From contig JBBEBG010000039.1 of NCBI GenBank assembly GCA_040882465.1, positions 1 through 57,247 of the forward strand: a stretch of DNA of 57,247 nt, read 5' to 3'. The notes under the pieces were generated by a model. The model made no database searches. It saw only the letters and a list, made by a program, of their open reading frames with translations, and was not told where the DNA came from. The DNA comes from Gemmatimonadota bacterium. Its GTDB lineage: Bacteria > Gemmatimonadota > Gemmatimonadetes > Longimicrobiales > Gaopeijiaceae. The translations under genes and the position numbers were made by a program. Positions 23,459 through 33,134 of the stretch are shown here, in pieces. The number at the start of each line of letters is the position of its first letter. Position 1 is the first letter of the stretch.

Positions 23459-25824
23459 GATTCGTACGCGTCGCGGTCACTCGGTTCGGACCGCTCTCGG
23501 AGTTCGAGCCCGGTGCCGGGTCGCCCCTTCCCGGCCTCGTGATCGTCCTCGGGCCAAACGAAGCGGGGAAGTCGACCTTTCATCGGGTCCTCACTTCGCT
23601 GATCCATGGGATCTATCCCGCAACGCGCGATCAGAATCCCTTCACGCCGTGGAAGGGCGGCGACATCGAGATCGGGGGGACGATCGCCCTCGACAGCGGC
23701 GAAGAGTGGGAGGTTCAGCGCCGGCTTCTGAGCACGCCGAGAGGGCACCTGGTCCGCGGCGGGGCCACCGATCCGCTCGACAATCGCAGCCTCCCCTGCG
23801 CCAGTCATGTGAGCTCGGCGATCTATTCGCAGGTGTACGCGATCGGGCTCGCCGATCTGGCCGGAGTCGAGCGCGAGCCCTGGGACGCCGTGCGGGACCA
23901 CCTCATCGTCGGAATGGGGAGCGACGACTTGCGCGCGCCCCGCGAGGTCGCGGAGGAGCTGAACGCGCGGGCAGCGAGTCTCTGGCGGCCGACGAGAAAG
24001 GGGAATTCGCGTCACCGGGAGCTCGAAGCCGAGATGAAGGAGCTTCGGAGTCGGCGCGACGACGCCCTGAAGCGCGACCGACGCCAGCGAGAGGCGCTCG
24101 GTCGGGCTCTCGCACTCGATCGAACCCTCGACGAGCTGCGCAGGGAGAAGGTCGCGGCGGCAGCCCGTGTCGAGCGACTCCGGACGCTCGTCCCCCTCCG
24201 GGTGCGGCTGGAGCGCTTGGACCGGATGGAAGCGCCGCTCGGTCCGATCGAGGGGCTCCGGGAGCTCCCGCGAGACCCCGCGGCTCGGCTCCGGGAGCTC
24301 CACGATCGGGCGGAAGCGGAGAGGCGCCGCGCGGAAGAGCGCGAGGCCATGGACGGCCGGCTGCGGGAGGCCGGGCAGCCGCTCTTCGACGCACTTCCCG
24401 CGGACGACGAAGAACTGGCCACCTTCGGACAGCGAGTGGCAGCGGTCCCTCTCACGCTCCTCGACGAAAGGATCGCGGGGCTCGAGGATGAAACGGGGCG
24501 GATACGCGCTCTCGAGGAGCGACTCGAGGAGCTTTCGGGCCGGGCCCCGCAGCCGCCGGAAGCGATCCCGAAGATCGGCTTCCTCCTCGGCGCCCTGGCG
24601 CTCGGCATCCTGACGGCCGCGCTCGCCCTCCGAGACCCAATTTTCGGAATCGCGGGAGGGGTTTTCCTGATCGTTTCGACCGCACTCATCGCACGCGCGC
24701 TCGAACTGAGGGCTCGGCGGGTCGGGCTCCGCGAAGCGCACGAAGCCGAAGTGCGCAATCTCCAGAGCCGCCTCCCGAGCGCCCAGCGCGCGCGCGATGA
24801 ACGGGAGAAAGGAGTTCGCGAGCTACTCGAGCCGCTCTCCCTGAGCACGTCGGCACGGGAGCTCCAGGGACGTCGGCTCGTCTCCGATCTCGAGCGGCTC
24901 GCGGGACTTTTCCGAGAGCGCTCGGAGCGGGGTCGCCCCAGGGAAGTGCGGGCCGAGGCGGAGCTCCAGGCCTTCCTGGCGGCGCTCCGGCGGGCCGGCG
25001 GAAGCGCCGATGCCGACGGGGCGGAACGGGTCGCCGCGCGGATCATCGAGATGGAAAAGGTGGACCGGGCGCGCGAAGAGCTGGAGGGAGACGCCGGCGA
25101 GATCGAGGTATTGCGCGACAAGATCCAGGAGGCCGAGCGCGACGGAGAGGTGTGGGTCGAGGTCCCGGAACGGCTCGCCGGGGCGGAAGCCGAGGTCGAA
25201 GAAATCGATTCGCGGATGCAGCGGGCACGTGACGAGCAGACGGCCTTTCGCCGGGATGCCGCGCACGACGCGAAGGACGAGACAGTGGATCTCGTGGACA
25301 GCCACATCGAAGAGGTCCGCGAGCAGATGCGTACCGCCGAACGGGAGCGGGATCGCCTCTTCGTCCTGGCACGGCTTCTCGAGAGGGCCGAAGCGACCTT
25401 CCGCGAAACCCACCAGCCGGAGCTCCTCCGCCGTGCCGAGCGCCACCTCGCACGGATCACGGGAGGGCGGTACGCGCGCATTCTCACGGGAAGAGGAGAC
25501 GATCCGAACGCTCTCCACCTGCACGCGAATCACCTTCCCCACCCGACGCCGGTGGAGTCCCCCCTCTCGACCGGAACGCGCGAACAGGTCTACCTCGCGC
25601 TTCGCCTCGCCATCGTGGACCATCTGGACGAAGGGAAGGAGACCCTCCCCCTCCTTCTCGACGAGATCTTGGTGAACTGGGATCCCGAGAGGCGCCAGCG
25701 CGTCCTGGATCTGCTCGTCGAGCTCTCTCGGAGCCGCCAGATCTTCCTCTTCACCTGCCATCCCCACCTCGCGGGGGAGGTCGCGCGCGCGGGGGGCCGC
25801 GTGATCGAGCTCCCGGCCCCGTGA
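23455..25824 (+). CDS. Rad50/SbcC-like AAA ATPase (YhaN-like) with a central membrane-type segment
   Basis: 789 residues, GTG start. Walker A GPNEAGKST lies at 33-41; long coiled coils occupy about 170-370 and 420-650; the C-terminal lobe has LSTGTREQVYLALRLAI (signature) and LPLLLDEILVNWD (Walker B and D-loop). Two hydrophobic stretches at about 375-420 (IGFLLGALALGILTAAL and IFGIAGGVFLIVSTALI) interrupt the coil where SbcC has its zinc hook, and no CxxC is present. YhaN family members share such a hydrophobic hinge. It should couple ATP hydrolysis to the upstream nuclease. Confidence 0.88.
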   Translation: MRFVRVAVTRFGPLSEFEPGAGSPLPGLVIVLGPNEAGKSTFHRVLTSLIHGIYPATRDQNPFTPWKGGDIEIGGTIALDSGEEWEVQRRLLSTPRGHLVRGGATDPLDNRSLPCASHVSSAIYSQVYAIGLADLAGVEREPWDAVRDHLIVGMGSDDLRAPREVAEELNARAASLWRPTRKGNSRHRELEAEMKELRSRRDDALKRDRRQREALGRALALDRTLDELRREKVAAAARVERLRTLVPLRVRLERLDRMEAPLGPIEGLRELPRDPAARLRELHDRAEAERRRAEEREAMDGRLREAGQPLFDALPADDEELATFGQRVAAVPLTLLDERIAGLEDETGRIRALEERLEELSGRAPQPPEAIPKIGFLLGALALGILTAALALRDPIFGIAGGVFLIVSTALIARALELRARRVGLREAHEAEVRNLQSRLPSAQRARDEREKGVRELLEPLSLSTSARELQGRRLVSDLERLAGLFRERSERGRPREVRAEAELQAFLAALRRAGGSADADGAERVAARIIEMEKVDRAREELEGDAGEIEVLRDKIQEAERDGEVWVEVPERLAGAEAEVEEIDSRMQRARDEQTAFRRDAAHDAKDETVDLVDSHIEEVREQMRTAERERDRLFVLARLLERAEATFRETHQPELLRRAERHLARITGGRYARILTGRGDDPNALHLHANHLPHPTPVESPLSTGTREQVYLALRLAIVDHLDEGKETLPLLLDEILVNWDPERRQRVLDLLVELSRSRQIFLFTCHPHLAGEVARAGGRVIELPAP

Positions 25825-26711
25825 ACGCGGACGGCGCCGGAGGGGAATTGGGCGCGGCGCGTGTGGCCCCACCCGACCCGGCGCTCCATGTGGTCACGCG
25901 GGGAAAAGGAGATCCCCCCCTCGTTCTCGTGCACGGCTTCGGGGCGCACGGTCATTTCTGGCGCCACTGGAGGCCCTGGCTCGAATCCCGCCACCGGACG
26001 CACACGTTGGATCTTCTCGGCGCGGGGCTCTCTCCCGCCCCTCCGGCCGCGGACTATTCCCCGGCCGCGCAGGCATCGCGCGTGGCGGCACTCGTGAGGG
26101 ACCTGGGCGGACCGGCCCCGGTCATGATCGGGCACTCCCTCGGAGCCGGCGTCGCACTTCTCGCCACGCTCCTCCTTCGAGACGCAGGATCGAGCGCCGC
26201 GCCGCGCGCCCTCGTCCTCGTGAGCGGCGCCGTGTACCCCCAGCGCCTTCCGCCCTACATCTCCCTGGCGAGAATCCCGGGGCTTCGCTGGCTATTCCTG
26301 GTTGCACCGCCCCCGCGACCCCTCCTGCGACTCGGGATCCGAGGGATCGTGCGAAAAAAAGAGAGCGTCAATGCGGAGCAGGTCGAAGGATACCGCGAGC
26401 CGCTTCGAAGCCTGGCGCGCCGGCGGGCGTTGGTACGCGGGGCCGGCCAGCTGGACCTCGAAGCGGGCGCCGCGCTGGCGCGCCGGGTTCCTGAGGTCGA
26501 CCTCCCCACCCTTCTGATCTGGGGAGCCGAGGATCCGGTTGTTCCCGTTGCGCACGCAGAGCGGCTCGCGCGTGAGCTGCCCGATGCCGAGCTCGTCCTC
26601 CTTCCGGGAATCGGCCATCTCCCCCCGGAGGAAGATCCTGAGAGGTCGGTGGAGCCGGTCCTCGCCTTCCTCAGTTCCCTCCGCTCCCCGCGCGGCGACG
26701 CTCCGCGATGA
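25821..26711 (+). CDS. alpha/beta hydrolase
   Basis: 296 residues, GTG start overlapping the YhaN stop. HGFGAHG forms the oxyanion region (39-45), the nucleophile is Ser106 in GHSLG, and the likely triad partners are Asp in WGAEDPVVP (about 247) and His in GIGHLPPEE. Substrate unknown. Although translationally linked to the DNA-repair pair, it is probably a metabolic enzyme. Its last 41 bases overlap the 3' end of the opposite-strand glycosyltransferase. Confidence 0.85.
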   Translation: MNADGAGGELGAARVAPPDPALHVVTRGKGDPPLVLVHGFGAHGHFWRHWRPWLESRHRTHTLDLLGAGLSPAPPAADYSPAAQASRVAALVRDLGGPAPVMIGHSLGAGVALLATLLLRDAGSSAAPRALVLVSGAVYPQRLPPYISLARIPGLRWLFLVAPPPRPLLRLGIRGIVRKKESVNAEQVEGYREPLRSLARRRALVRGAGQLDLEAGAALARRVPEVDLPTLLIWGAEDPVVPVAHAERLARELPDAELVLLPGIGHLPPEEDPERSVEPVLAFLSSLRSPRGDAPR

Positions 26712-27429
26712 GGGTGAAGAGCATCTTCTTCCCCGCTCGAAAAGACCCTGAGAGGCTCCCGGAGACCTTCGAGCGCCCGGCGGCACGAGGGCGGTGAGGC
26801 ACCTCGACCTCGCAAACGCGAATCCCGAGGTGATGGGCCCGGAGCTGCATCTGCACCGTCCAACCCCAGTCTCGATCGTCCATCCCGAGCCGAACGAGGG
26901 CGGAGTGACGAATCGCGCGGAAGGGTCCGAGATCTCTAGCCCGTACGCCGTGGAGCAGGCGCATCCCCAGGAGGACGAGCCTGTTCCCCATCCGAGCGTG
27001 GAGGGGAACGGCGCTCGCCCCGCCCGAGGGAGGTGCCGTCCGGATTCCCACGACGAGGTCCGCCTTTCCGGATCGGATGGGCGCGAGGAGGCGGTCGAGG
27101 GCAGCGGGATCGTCGCTCTGGTCGCCGTCGAGGAAGACGAGGACCTCGGGGGGTCGCAAGGCGAGATGACACATCCCCGCAAGGCATGCCGCTCCGTACC
27201 CGCGGCGAGGCTCGAGGACGACTTCCGCGCCTCCTTCTCTTGCCACGCGGGCCGTCCCATCCGTCGAGCCGTTGTCCACGACGACGATTCGCCCGATCCC
27301 GAGGGCACGAAGTGAAGCGAGGACTCCGGGGAGGGCCTCTTCTTCGTTCAGCGCCGGAATGAGCGCCGCGACTCCGTCGTTTCGGGACCCGCCCCGGCGC
27401 GCGACCGGTCCCGGATCAGGGGGACGCAA
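26671..27429 (-). CDS. family 2 glycosyltransferase (dolichyl-phosphate-sugar synthase-like)
   Basis: 252 residues. The GT-A fold is shown by ALIPALNEEEALP, VVDNGSTDGT (nucleotide Asp) and FLDGDQSDDP (metal-binding DxD). There is no transmembrane domain. The start is a TTG that overlaps the end of the upstream glycosyltransferase by 14 bases; no better start lies before the ALIPALNEE strand. It may transfer a sugar to a lipid carrier or polysaccharide. Confidence 0.83.
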   Translation of the reverse strand: MRPPDPGPVARRGGSRNDGVAALIPALNEEEALPGVLASLRALGIGRIVVVDNGSTDGTARVAREGGAEVVLEPRRGYGAACLAGMCHLALRPPEVLVFLDGDQSDDPAALDRLLAPIRSGKADLVVGIRTAPPSGGASAVPLHARMGNRLVLLGMRLLHGVRARDLGPFRAIRHSALVRLGMDDRDWGWTVQMQLRAHHLGIRVCEVEVPHRPRAAGRSKVSGSLSGSFRAGKKMLFTLIAERRRAGSGGN

Positions 27430-28918
27430 CGGTGCTCAATTCGCCCCGGACCGATTCGGGACGCGTCCGCTCCGGCGACGCGAGGTGCCGGACTCGGTCC
27501 CGGAGCTCGCCGAACGCCAGCCACCCGTATCCCAGGCCGAAGAGGAGGATGAAGGGAAGCGCCATGTAGAGTCCCGCACGGAGCGCCACGACCGCCGAGG
27601 CGCTCATCCAGGCCGTGAGGATCAGCTTGGCAGCGAGATCGGCGCCGCGCGACGGGTTCGAGTACCGCTTCGTGCCGGTCCCCCGCTTGGGTGTGCGGTG
27701 GAAGGGGTCTCCTCCCCGTCCGCGGATTCCCCGAAACACCGCGCCGGACACGGTGGCGGTCAGGCCGATCCCGAGCGCCATCGTGAGGAGGGCGGTCGGA
27801 ACCAGGGTGATCCAGGGGCGCTCCCGGCGGCGCCCAGCCGCGCAGTAGAAGACGAGGAAGGAGAGGGTTGCCCCCGCGAAGACCAAAAGATCGAGGGGAA
27901 GGGCCGGATCGAGGGCGAGTGCCTCCCAGGCGAGCGAAGAGGGGAGGAGGAGGAGGGCGAAGAGCAGCGTGAGCGGATGAGCGAGATGCCCGAAGAGGTG
28001 GAAGACCGCCTCGATCTTCACCGCGAAGGGCCAGGGCCCACGAAGGAGCACGGGGAGGAGTTTCCGCCCGGTCTCGATCCCCCCCTGGGACCACCGCTTC
28101 TGCTGCACCTCGAGCGCCCGGACTTCCTCCGGGAGTTCGGCCGGAACGCCGATCGCCGGCCGAAAGACGAAGCGCCACCCCTTCATCTGTGCCCGGTAGC
28201 TCGCGTCCAGATCCTCGGTGAGCGTATCGCACGACCAGCCACCTGCCTCCTCGAGTGCCGCGCGGCGCCACATCCCGGCCGTGCCGTTGAAGCTCATGAA
28301 GCGCCCACCAGCCCAGCGCCCCCCCTGCTCGAAGAAGAAGTGCGCGTCGAGGAGGAGCGCCTGGCATCGTGTCAGCGGGGAGCGGTCTTCATTCAGGTGA
28401 TCCCAGCGGGCCTGCACCATCCCGACCCCGGGGTCGTCGAGGGGTCCGAGAAGCCTGTGGATCAGGTCGGGCCCCGGAACGAAGTCCGCATCGAGGATGA
28501 GGATGAACTCTCCTCGGGCACGCTCGAGCCCGTGCGCGAGCGCCCCCGCCTTGAACCCGATCCGCGAACCGCGCCGGAGCTGCTCGATTCGCACGCCCCG
28601 TTCCCGCCAGAACTCTGCACGCCGCCGCCCGAGCTCCGTCGTCTCATCGGTGGAGTCGTCGAGGAGCTGGATGTCGAGGAGATCTTTCGGATAGTCCAGG
28701 GAGGCGGCGGCGTCTACGAGGCGCTCGATGACGCCGGCCTCGTTGTACACGGGGAGCTGGACAGTCACTCGGGGGAGAGGCCCCTTCCAGCGCTCGCGTT
28801 CCGGCCGCTCCCGGCGCGCGAGAAGCAGGAGAAAGCTTCGATGGAGCGCCATCGGAAGGAGAAGCCCCAACGTAGCGATCGTCAAAAAAAGGACGATCCA
28901 GGCGAGCCACTGAGGCAT
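27416..28918 (-). CDS. membrane processive glycosyltransferase, GT2 (cellulose-synthase-like)
   Basis: 500 residues. One N-terminal transmembrane helix; a cytoplasmic GT2 domain with VQLPVYNE, LDDSTD, LDADF (DxD), TEDLD and QQKRW (the Q-x-x-RW motif of processive enzymes); then four or five C-terminal transmembrane helices. Homologues make beta-linked polysaccharide or glycolipids. Together with the following GT2 gene it probably builds a cell-surface glycan. It is divergent from sucA. Confidence 0.88.
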   Translation of the reverse strand: MPQWLAWIVLFLTIATLGLLLPMALHRSFLLLLARRERPERERWKGPLPRVTVQLPVYNEAGVIERLVDAAASLDYPKDLLDIQLLDDSTDETTELGRRRAEFWRERGVRIEQLRRGSRIGFKAGALAHGLERARGEFILILDADFVPGPDLIHRLLGPLDDPGVGMVQARWDHLNEDRSPLTRCQALLLDAHFFFEQGGRWAGGRFMSFNGTAGMWRRAALEEAGGWSCDTLTEDLDASYRAQMKGWRFVFRPAIGVPAELPEEVRALEVQQKRWSQGGIETGRKLLPVLLRGPWPFAVKIEAVFHLFGHLAHPLTLLFALLLLPSSLAWEALALDPALPLDLLVFAGATLSFLVFYCAAGRRRERPWITLVPTALLTMALGIGLTATVSGAVFRGIRGRGGDPFHRTPKRGTGTKRYSNPSRGADLAAKLILTAWMSASAVVALRAGLYMALPFILLFGLGYGWLAFGELRDRVRHLASPERTRPESVRGELSTVASP

Positions 28919-29115
28919 ATCGCCGGTTCCTCGTCAGGATGGGGGTGGGTGCCGACACCCCAAGTTGTCCGGCGCCAGCGGTTCGGGAAAGTCCCGCAAC
29001 TCGGGTTCTCCCGTCGTGCGAGAAATGCGATACCTTAAGGACCGTGCACTGTATCCCGCCCCCTGCCGCGAAAATCACCGTCCGCTAGGCCATCGGAAGA
29101 CCCGAAGCCGGAACG

Positions 29116-32001
29116 ATGTCCATTTCGAAGCTCTTCGACGGATACAACGCCGGGTACGCGCAGGACCTCTACGAGCGGTATGCACGAAATCCCGACTCCG
29201 TACCGGAGGAGTGGAAGGAGATCTTCTCCGGCAGGATCGAGGAGCTGATCGCCGACGGGCTGATCACGCCGGACGCCCTTCGCGACAATGGACTCGGGAG
29301 CGCTCCGCCATCGGCCGCACTGCCGTCCTCCCCGGTGGAACCGCCGCCGAGCGCGATCCCCTCCCCCGAGGCTCCGCCGGTTCGCCGGCCCGAGCCGCGT
29401 CTCGAAGAAGAAGGGGCCGATCGCCGGCGCCTCCTTCCTCGGATCGCCCGCGCGGCCTTCCTCATCCAGGCCTTCCGGAACCACGGCCATCAACTGGCTC
29501 GGCTGGATCCGCTCGGTTCGGAGCCCCCGGGACACCCCCAGCTCGACCCCGCGTTTTTCGGAACCTCGATGGAGGATCTCGCCGCGATCCCGACCTCGCT
29601 CGTGCTGGAAGAGGGCGGGGACGAACCGCTCTCGCAGGCCCTGCAACGACTCCGCGAGATCTACTGCGGCTCGATCGGATTCCAGTTCGAGCATCTGGAG
29701 GATCCGGCCAAGGTGCGTTGGCTCTGGAAGGAGGTGGAATCGGGGCGGCACGCTCAGCCCCTCGGGCAGGAAGCGCGACTCGCGCTCCTGCACAGACTCT
29801 CCCAAGTGGAGGGGTTCGAACGCTTTCTCCACCGCGCCTACCTCGGACAGAAGCGCTTCTCGATCGAAGGGAATGACATGCTCCTTCCGATGCTCGACCT
29901 CGCGATCGAACGCGCCGCCGCATCCGGCGGCCGCCGGGTCGTGCTCGGGATGGCGCATCGTGGACGCCTGAACGTCCTTCATCACATCGTCGGGGTCTCG
30001 GACACCTCCATCCTCCGCGAGTTCGAGGAAACGGCGCGGGCCGAGGCCGCCCCATCCCACGTTCCGACCGGGACCGGGGACGTGAAATACCACCACGGCG
30101 CGGGAGGCGAATACGAGCTCCGCGACGGATCGAAGATCGCGGTGTCCCTTGCGCCGAACCCGAGCCACCTCGAGTTCGTGAACCCGGTCGTCATGGGGAT
30201 GGCCCGGGCCCTCCAATTCGCGGGGCCCGGACGCGGCGCCCGGCTGGAAGCTTCGGCCGTGGTGCCCATCCTCATTCACGGCGATGCCGCGTTCGCGGCG
30301 GAAGGGATCGTCGCCGAGTCGCTCAACCTTGCGCGGCTCCGCGGCTACACGGTCGGAGGCACCGTTCATATCATCGTCAACAACCAGGTGGGGTTCACGA
30401 CCAACCCCGAAGACGGGCGCTCGACGCGTTACGCCTCGGATCTCGCGAAGGGTTACGACCTTCCGGTCCTCCACGTGAACGCGGACGATCCCGAGGCATG
30501 CCTCGCCTCGGTCCGCCTGGCGATCGCGTTCCGCGAAAAATTCCACGACGACGTGGTCATCGACCTCGTGGGATACCGGCGGTATGGGCACAACGAGGGA
30601 GACGAGCCGTCCTACACCCAGCCCCTCCTCTACGCCCGCATCGCCGACCACCCGACCGTCCGCACGCAATGGGCATCCCGCCTCGTGTCGGATGAGACGC
30701 TTTCCTCCGCCGAGGCCGAAGAGATCGAGGACGCCGTGGCTCACCGGCTGCGCGCGGCGCAGGAAGAGGTGGAAGCAGAGGAGAGCAGAGCACATACACT
30801 TCCCGCCACACCGGCGGAAGCGGAGCCGGAGCCCCCGGAGACCGCGGTTCCGCTGGAGCACCTCGTGCAGGTGAACGCCGGCACGGTCGCCGTCCCCGGC
30901 GAGTTCACCCTCCATCCGAAGCTCAAGCGACAACTCGAGCATCGTCGCTCCGACTTCGCCGCGGACAGGGCGGTGGATTGGGCGCACGCGGAGGCGCTCG
31001 CGCTCGGATCCATCCTGAGCGAGAACGTCGCGATCCGCCTGACGGGCCAGGATACGGAGCGTGGGACCTTTTCCCAGCGGCATCTCGTCCTCCACGACGT
31101 GGAAACCGGCGCGGAGGTCACTCCCCTCGCCGAGTTCGGCGAGGGTCGCTTCGAGATCTACAATTCCCCGCTTTCCGAGGCGGCGGCGCTCGGCTTCGAA
31201 TACGGCGCCTCCGTGGCGGCGCCCGAGACCTTCGTGCTCTGGGAAGCACAGTTCGGCGACTTCGTGAATGCGGCGCAAGTGATCGTTGACCAGTTCATCG
31301 CATCGGGACGCGCGAAATGGGGTCAACAATCGCGCCTCACACTCCTCCTCCCTCACGGTTACGAAGGGCAGGGCCCGGAGCACTCCTCCGCGCGGTTGGA
31401 GCGTTTCCTCCAGCTGGCCGCCGAAGAGAACATCCGGGTGGCGTACCCGACGACACCGGCTCAGTACTTTCATCTCGTCCGGCGCCAGGCGCTCGGAATC
31501 CCGATGCGCCCCCTCGTCATCCTGACCCCGAAGAGCCTCCTTCGGCACCCGCGTGCGGTGTCGTCCGTCGCCGAGCTCACCCGCTCCTCCTTCCGCACGA
31601 TCCTTCCCGAGGAATCCCCTCCGGGAGACCCGAAAGAAGTGACTCGCCTGATCCTCTGCTCGGGAAAGATTTACTACGACCTGGTCGGGGTGGAGGGGCG
31701 CGCGGAGCTCCGTCAGGTCGCGGTGGGACGGATCGAAGGGCTCTACCCTTTCCCGGCCATGGGTCTCACCGCCCTGGTGGGCTTGTATCCGAAGCTCGAA
31801 GAGGTCGTCTGGGTCCAGGAGGAACCGCGCAATATGGGCGCTCTCGCCTACATCGGACCGAGACTCAGGGGCGGGATCCCGCGGGACGTCGCGCTCCGGC
31901 ACGTTTCGCGCCCCGAGCGGGCCAGCCCCGCGGAAGGGAAAAACAGGAACCACCGGCTCCAACAGGAGCGAATCGTACGGGAAGCGCTCGGAGTGGAATG
32001 A
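29116..32001 (+). CDS. sucA: 2-oxoglutarate dehydrogenase E1 component
   Basis: 961 residues, a normal length. The N-terminus (KLFDGYNAGYAQDLYERY) and basic segment, HRGRLNVL, the thiamine-diphosphate motif GDAAFAAEG...NNQVGFTT and the late EEPRNMGA are all present. It decarboxylates 2-oxoglutarate in the citric acid cycle and passes the succinyl group to E2. No E2 (sucB) or E3 gene follows; the next gene is convergent, so these must lie elsewhere. About 200 bases upstream presumably carry its promoter, but I see no clear hexamers. Confidence 0.96.
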   Translation: MSISKLFDGYNAGYAQDLYERYARNPDSVPEEWKEIFSGRIEELIADGLITPDALRDNGLGSAPPSAALPSSPVEPPPSAIPSPEAPPVRRPEPRLEEEGADRRRLLPRIARAAFLIQAFRNHGHQLARLDPLGSEPPGHPQLDPAFFGTSMEDLAAIPTSLVLEEGGDEPLSQALQRLREIYCGSIGFQFEHLEDPAKVRWLWKEVESGRHAQPLGQEARLALLHRLSQVEGFERFLHRAYLGQKRFSIEGNDMLLPMLDLAIERAAASGGRRVVLGMAHRGRLNVLHHIVGVSDTSILREFEETARAEAAPSHVPTGTGDVKYHHGAGGEYELRDGSKIAVSLAPNPSHLEFVNPVVMGMARALQFAGPGRGARLEASAVVPILIHGDAAFAAEGIVAESLNLARLRGYTVGGTVHIIVNNQVGFTTNPEDGRSTRYASDLAKGYDLPVLHVNADDPEACLASVRLAIAFREKFHDDVVIDLVGYRRYGHNEGDEPSYTQPLLYARIADHPTVRTQWASRLVSDETLSSAEAEEIEDAVAHRLRAAQEEVEAEESRAHTLPATPAEAEPEPPETAVPLEHLVQVNAGTVAVPGEFTLHPKLKRQLEHRRSDFAADRAVDWAHAEALALGSILSENVAIRLTGQDTERGTFSQRHLVLHDVETGAEVTPLAEFGEGRFEIYNSPLSEAAALGFEYGASVAAPETFVLWEAQFGDFVNAAQVIVDQFIASGRAKWGQQSRLTLLLPHGYEGQGPEHSSARLERFLQLAAEENIRVAYPTTPAQYFHLVRRQALGIPMRPLVILTPKSLLRHPRAVSSVAELTRSSFRTILPEESPPGDPKEVTRLILCSGKIYYDLVGVEGRAELRQVAVGRIEGLYPFPAMGLTALVGLYPKLEEVVWVQEEPRNMGALAYIGPRLRGGIPRDVALRHVSRPERASPAEGKNRNHRLQQERIVREALGVE

Positions 32002-32040
32002 GACTTCCCTGACCGGAGCGACGCTTTGCCGGCAGGGGTG

Positions 32041-33033
32041 TCAGCGCTCGTCCCAGTCGAGGAGGAGCTTCCCGAAGCTTTCGTTCGCTTCCATCCGGCG
32101 ATGGGCCTCCGCCGCCTCCGCCGCGGGGTACACCTGATCTACGACTGGGCGCAAGAGTCCCCGTTCGAAGAGGGGGACGATCGTGCGTTCGAACTCACGC
32201 GCGAGGCGGATCTTCTCCTCGACGGGGCGCGCGCGAAGGACCGTCCCCCGGAGGAGTGCCCGCTTCCTCATGAGCTTCCGCAGGTCCATCGTTCCCTTCA
32301 TTCCCCCCGGAACGCCCACGACGATCCAGCGACCCCCCGTCGCGAGCGCGTCGAGATTTCCCTCGATGTATGGCGCACCCACCAGGTCGAGGATGAGGTC
32401 CACTCCGCCTTCCCCGGCGAGCTCCCGCACCTCGGCGGCCCAGTCGCTTCCCTCCCCCGCGACGACGCCGAGATCGAGGCCGAGGGCCAGCGCCCGGTCC
32501 ACCTTGTCCGCGGTGCGGGAGGTCCCGATGGTCCGGGCGCCGAACGCGCGGCAGAGCTGGAGCGCTGCGGTCCCCACGCCGCTTCCGACGGCGTGGATGA
32601 GCACCGTTTCTCCGGCCTGGAGCCCCCCCTGGAGGACCAGGGCGTCCCACGCCGTGAAAAAGACCTCGGGAATCGCTCCGGCGCGCGTGAGGTCCATCCC
32701 ATCGGGGACACGAACGGTCGCGCGTTCGGGGACAACCACGGCTTCCGCGTACCCGGACCCGCCCAGGATCCCCATGACGGGATCTCCCACCCGGCGGAGG
32801 AGGCACTCCGGCCCGACTTCCTCGACGATCCCGGCGAACTCGAGTCCCGGGATGTCCTGCGGTTCGCCTGGAGGGGCGGGATAACGTCCCATCCGTTGGA
32901 GGAGATCGGCGCGGTTGATGCCGGAACTGCGCACCCGGGCCCGGACCCGGTCCCCCAGGACGGGTGGAAGTGGACGCTCGGCGAGGCGCAGGACTTCGGG
33001 CCCCCCCGGCTCGCGGATCTCGACCACCTTCAT
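32041..33033 (-). CDS. NAD(P)H:quinone oxidoreductase, zinc-less MDR family (PIG3-like)
   Basis: 330 residues. The start MKVVEIREPGG has GGAGGAGG upstream. NRADLLQRMGRYP and PGLEFAG are typical of quinone oxidoreductases, and the dinucleotide site is HAVGSGVGTAALQL. Structural and catalytic zinc cysteines are absent, as expected. It reduces quinones with NADPH. Convergent with sucA, 39 bases apart. Confidence 0.88.
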   Translation of the reverse strand: MKVVEIREPGGPEVLRLAERPLPPVLGDRVRARVRSSGINRADLLQRMGRYPAPPGEPQDIPGLEFAGIVEEVGPECLLRRVGDPVMGILGGSGYAEAVVVPERATVRVPDGMDLTRAGAIPEVFFTAWDALVLQGGLQAGETVLIHAVGSGVGTAALQLCRAFGARTIGTSRTADKVDRALALGLDLGVVAGEGSDWAAEVRELAGEGGVDLILDLVGAPYIEGNLDALATGGRWIVVGVPGGMKGTMDLRKLMRKRALLRGTVLRARPVEEKIRLAREFERTIVPLFERGLLRPVVDQVYPAAEAAEAHRRMEANESFGKLLLDWDER

Positions 33034-33134
33034 TCGTTCGCCTCCTCCCATTGCGTGGCGCCGGACGCCCCCCAAGGTTTCGCCTCGGTTGGCCCAGGTC
33101 CACGCCAGGATACCCGCACCCTCACCACGCCGCC

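Noticed and set aside
29035-31962. 975-codon open frame antisense to sucA
   Set aside because: It is the mirror of a well-conserved gene in GC-rich DNA; its translation is arginine/histidine-rich with no domain.
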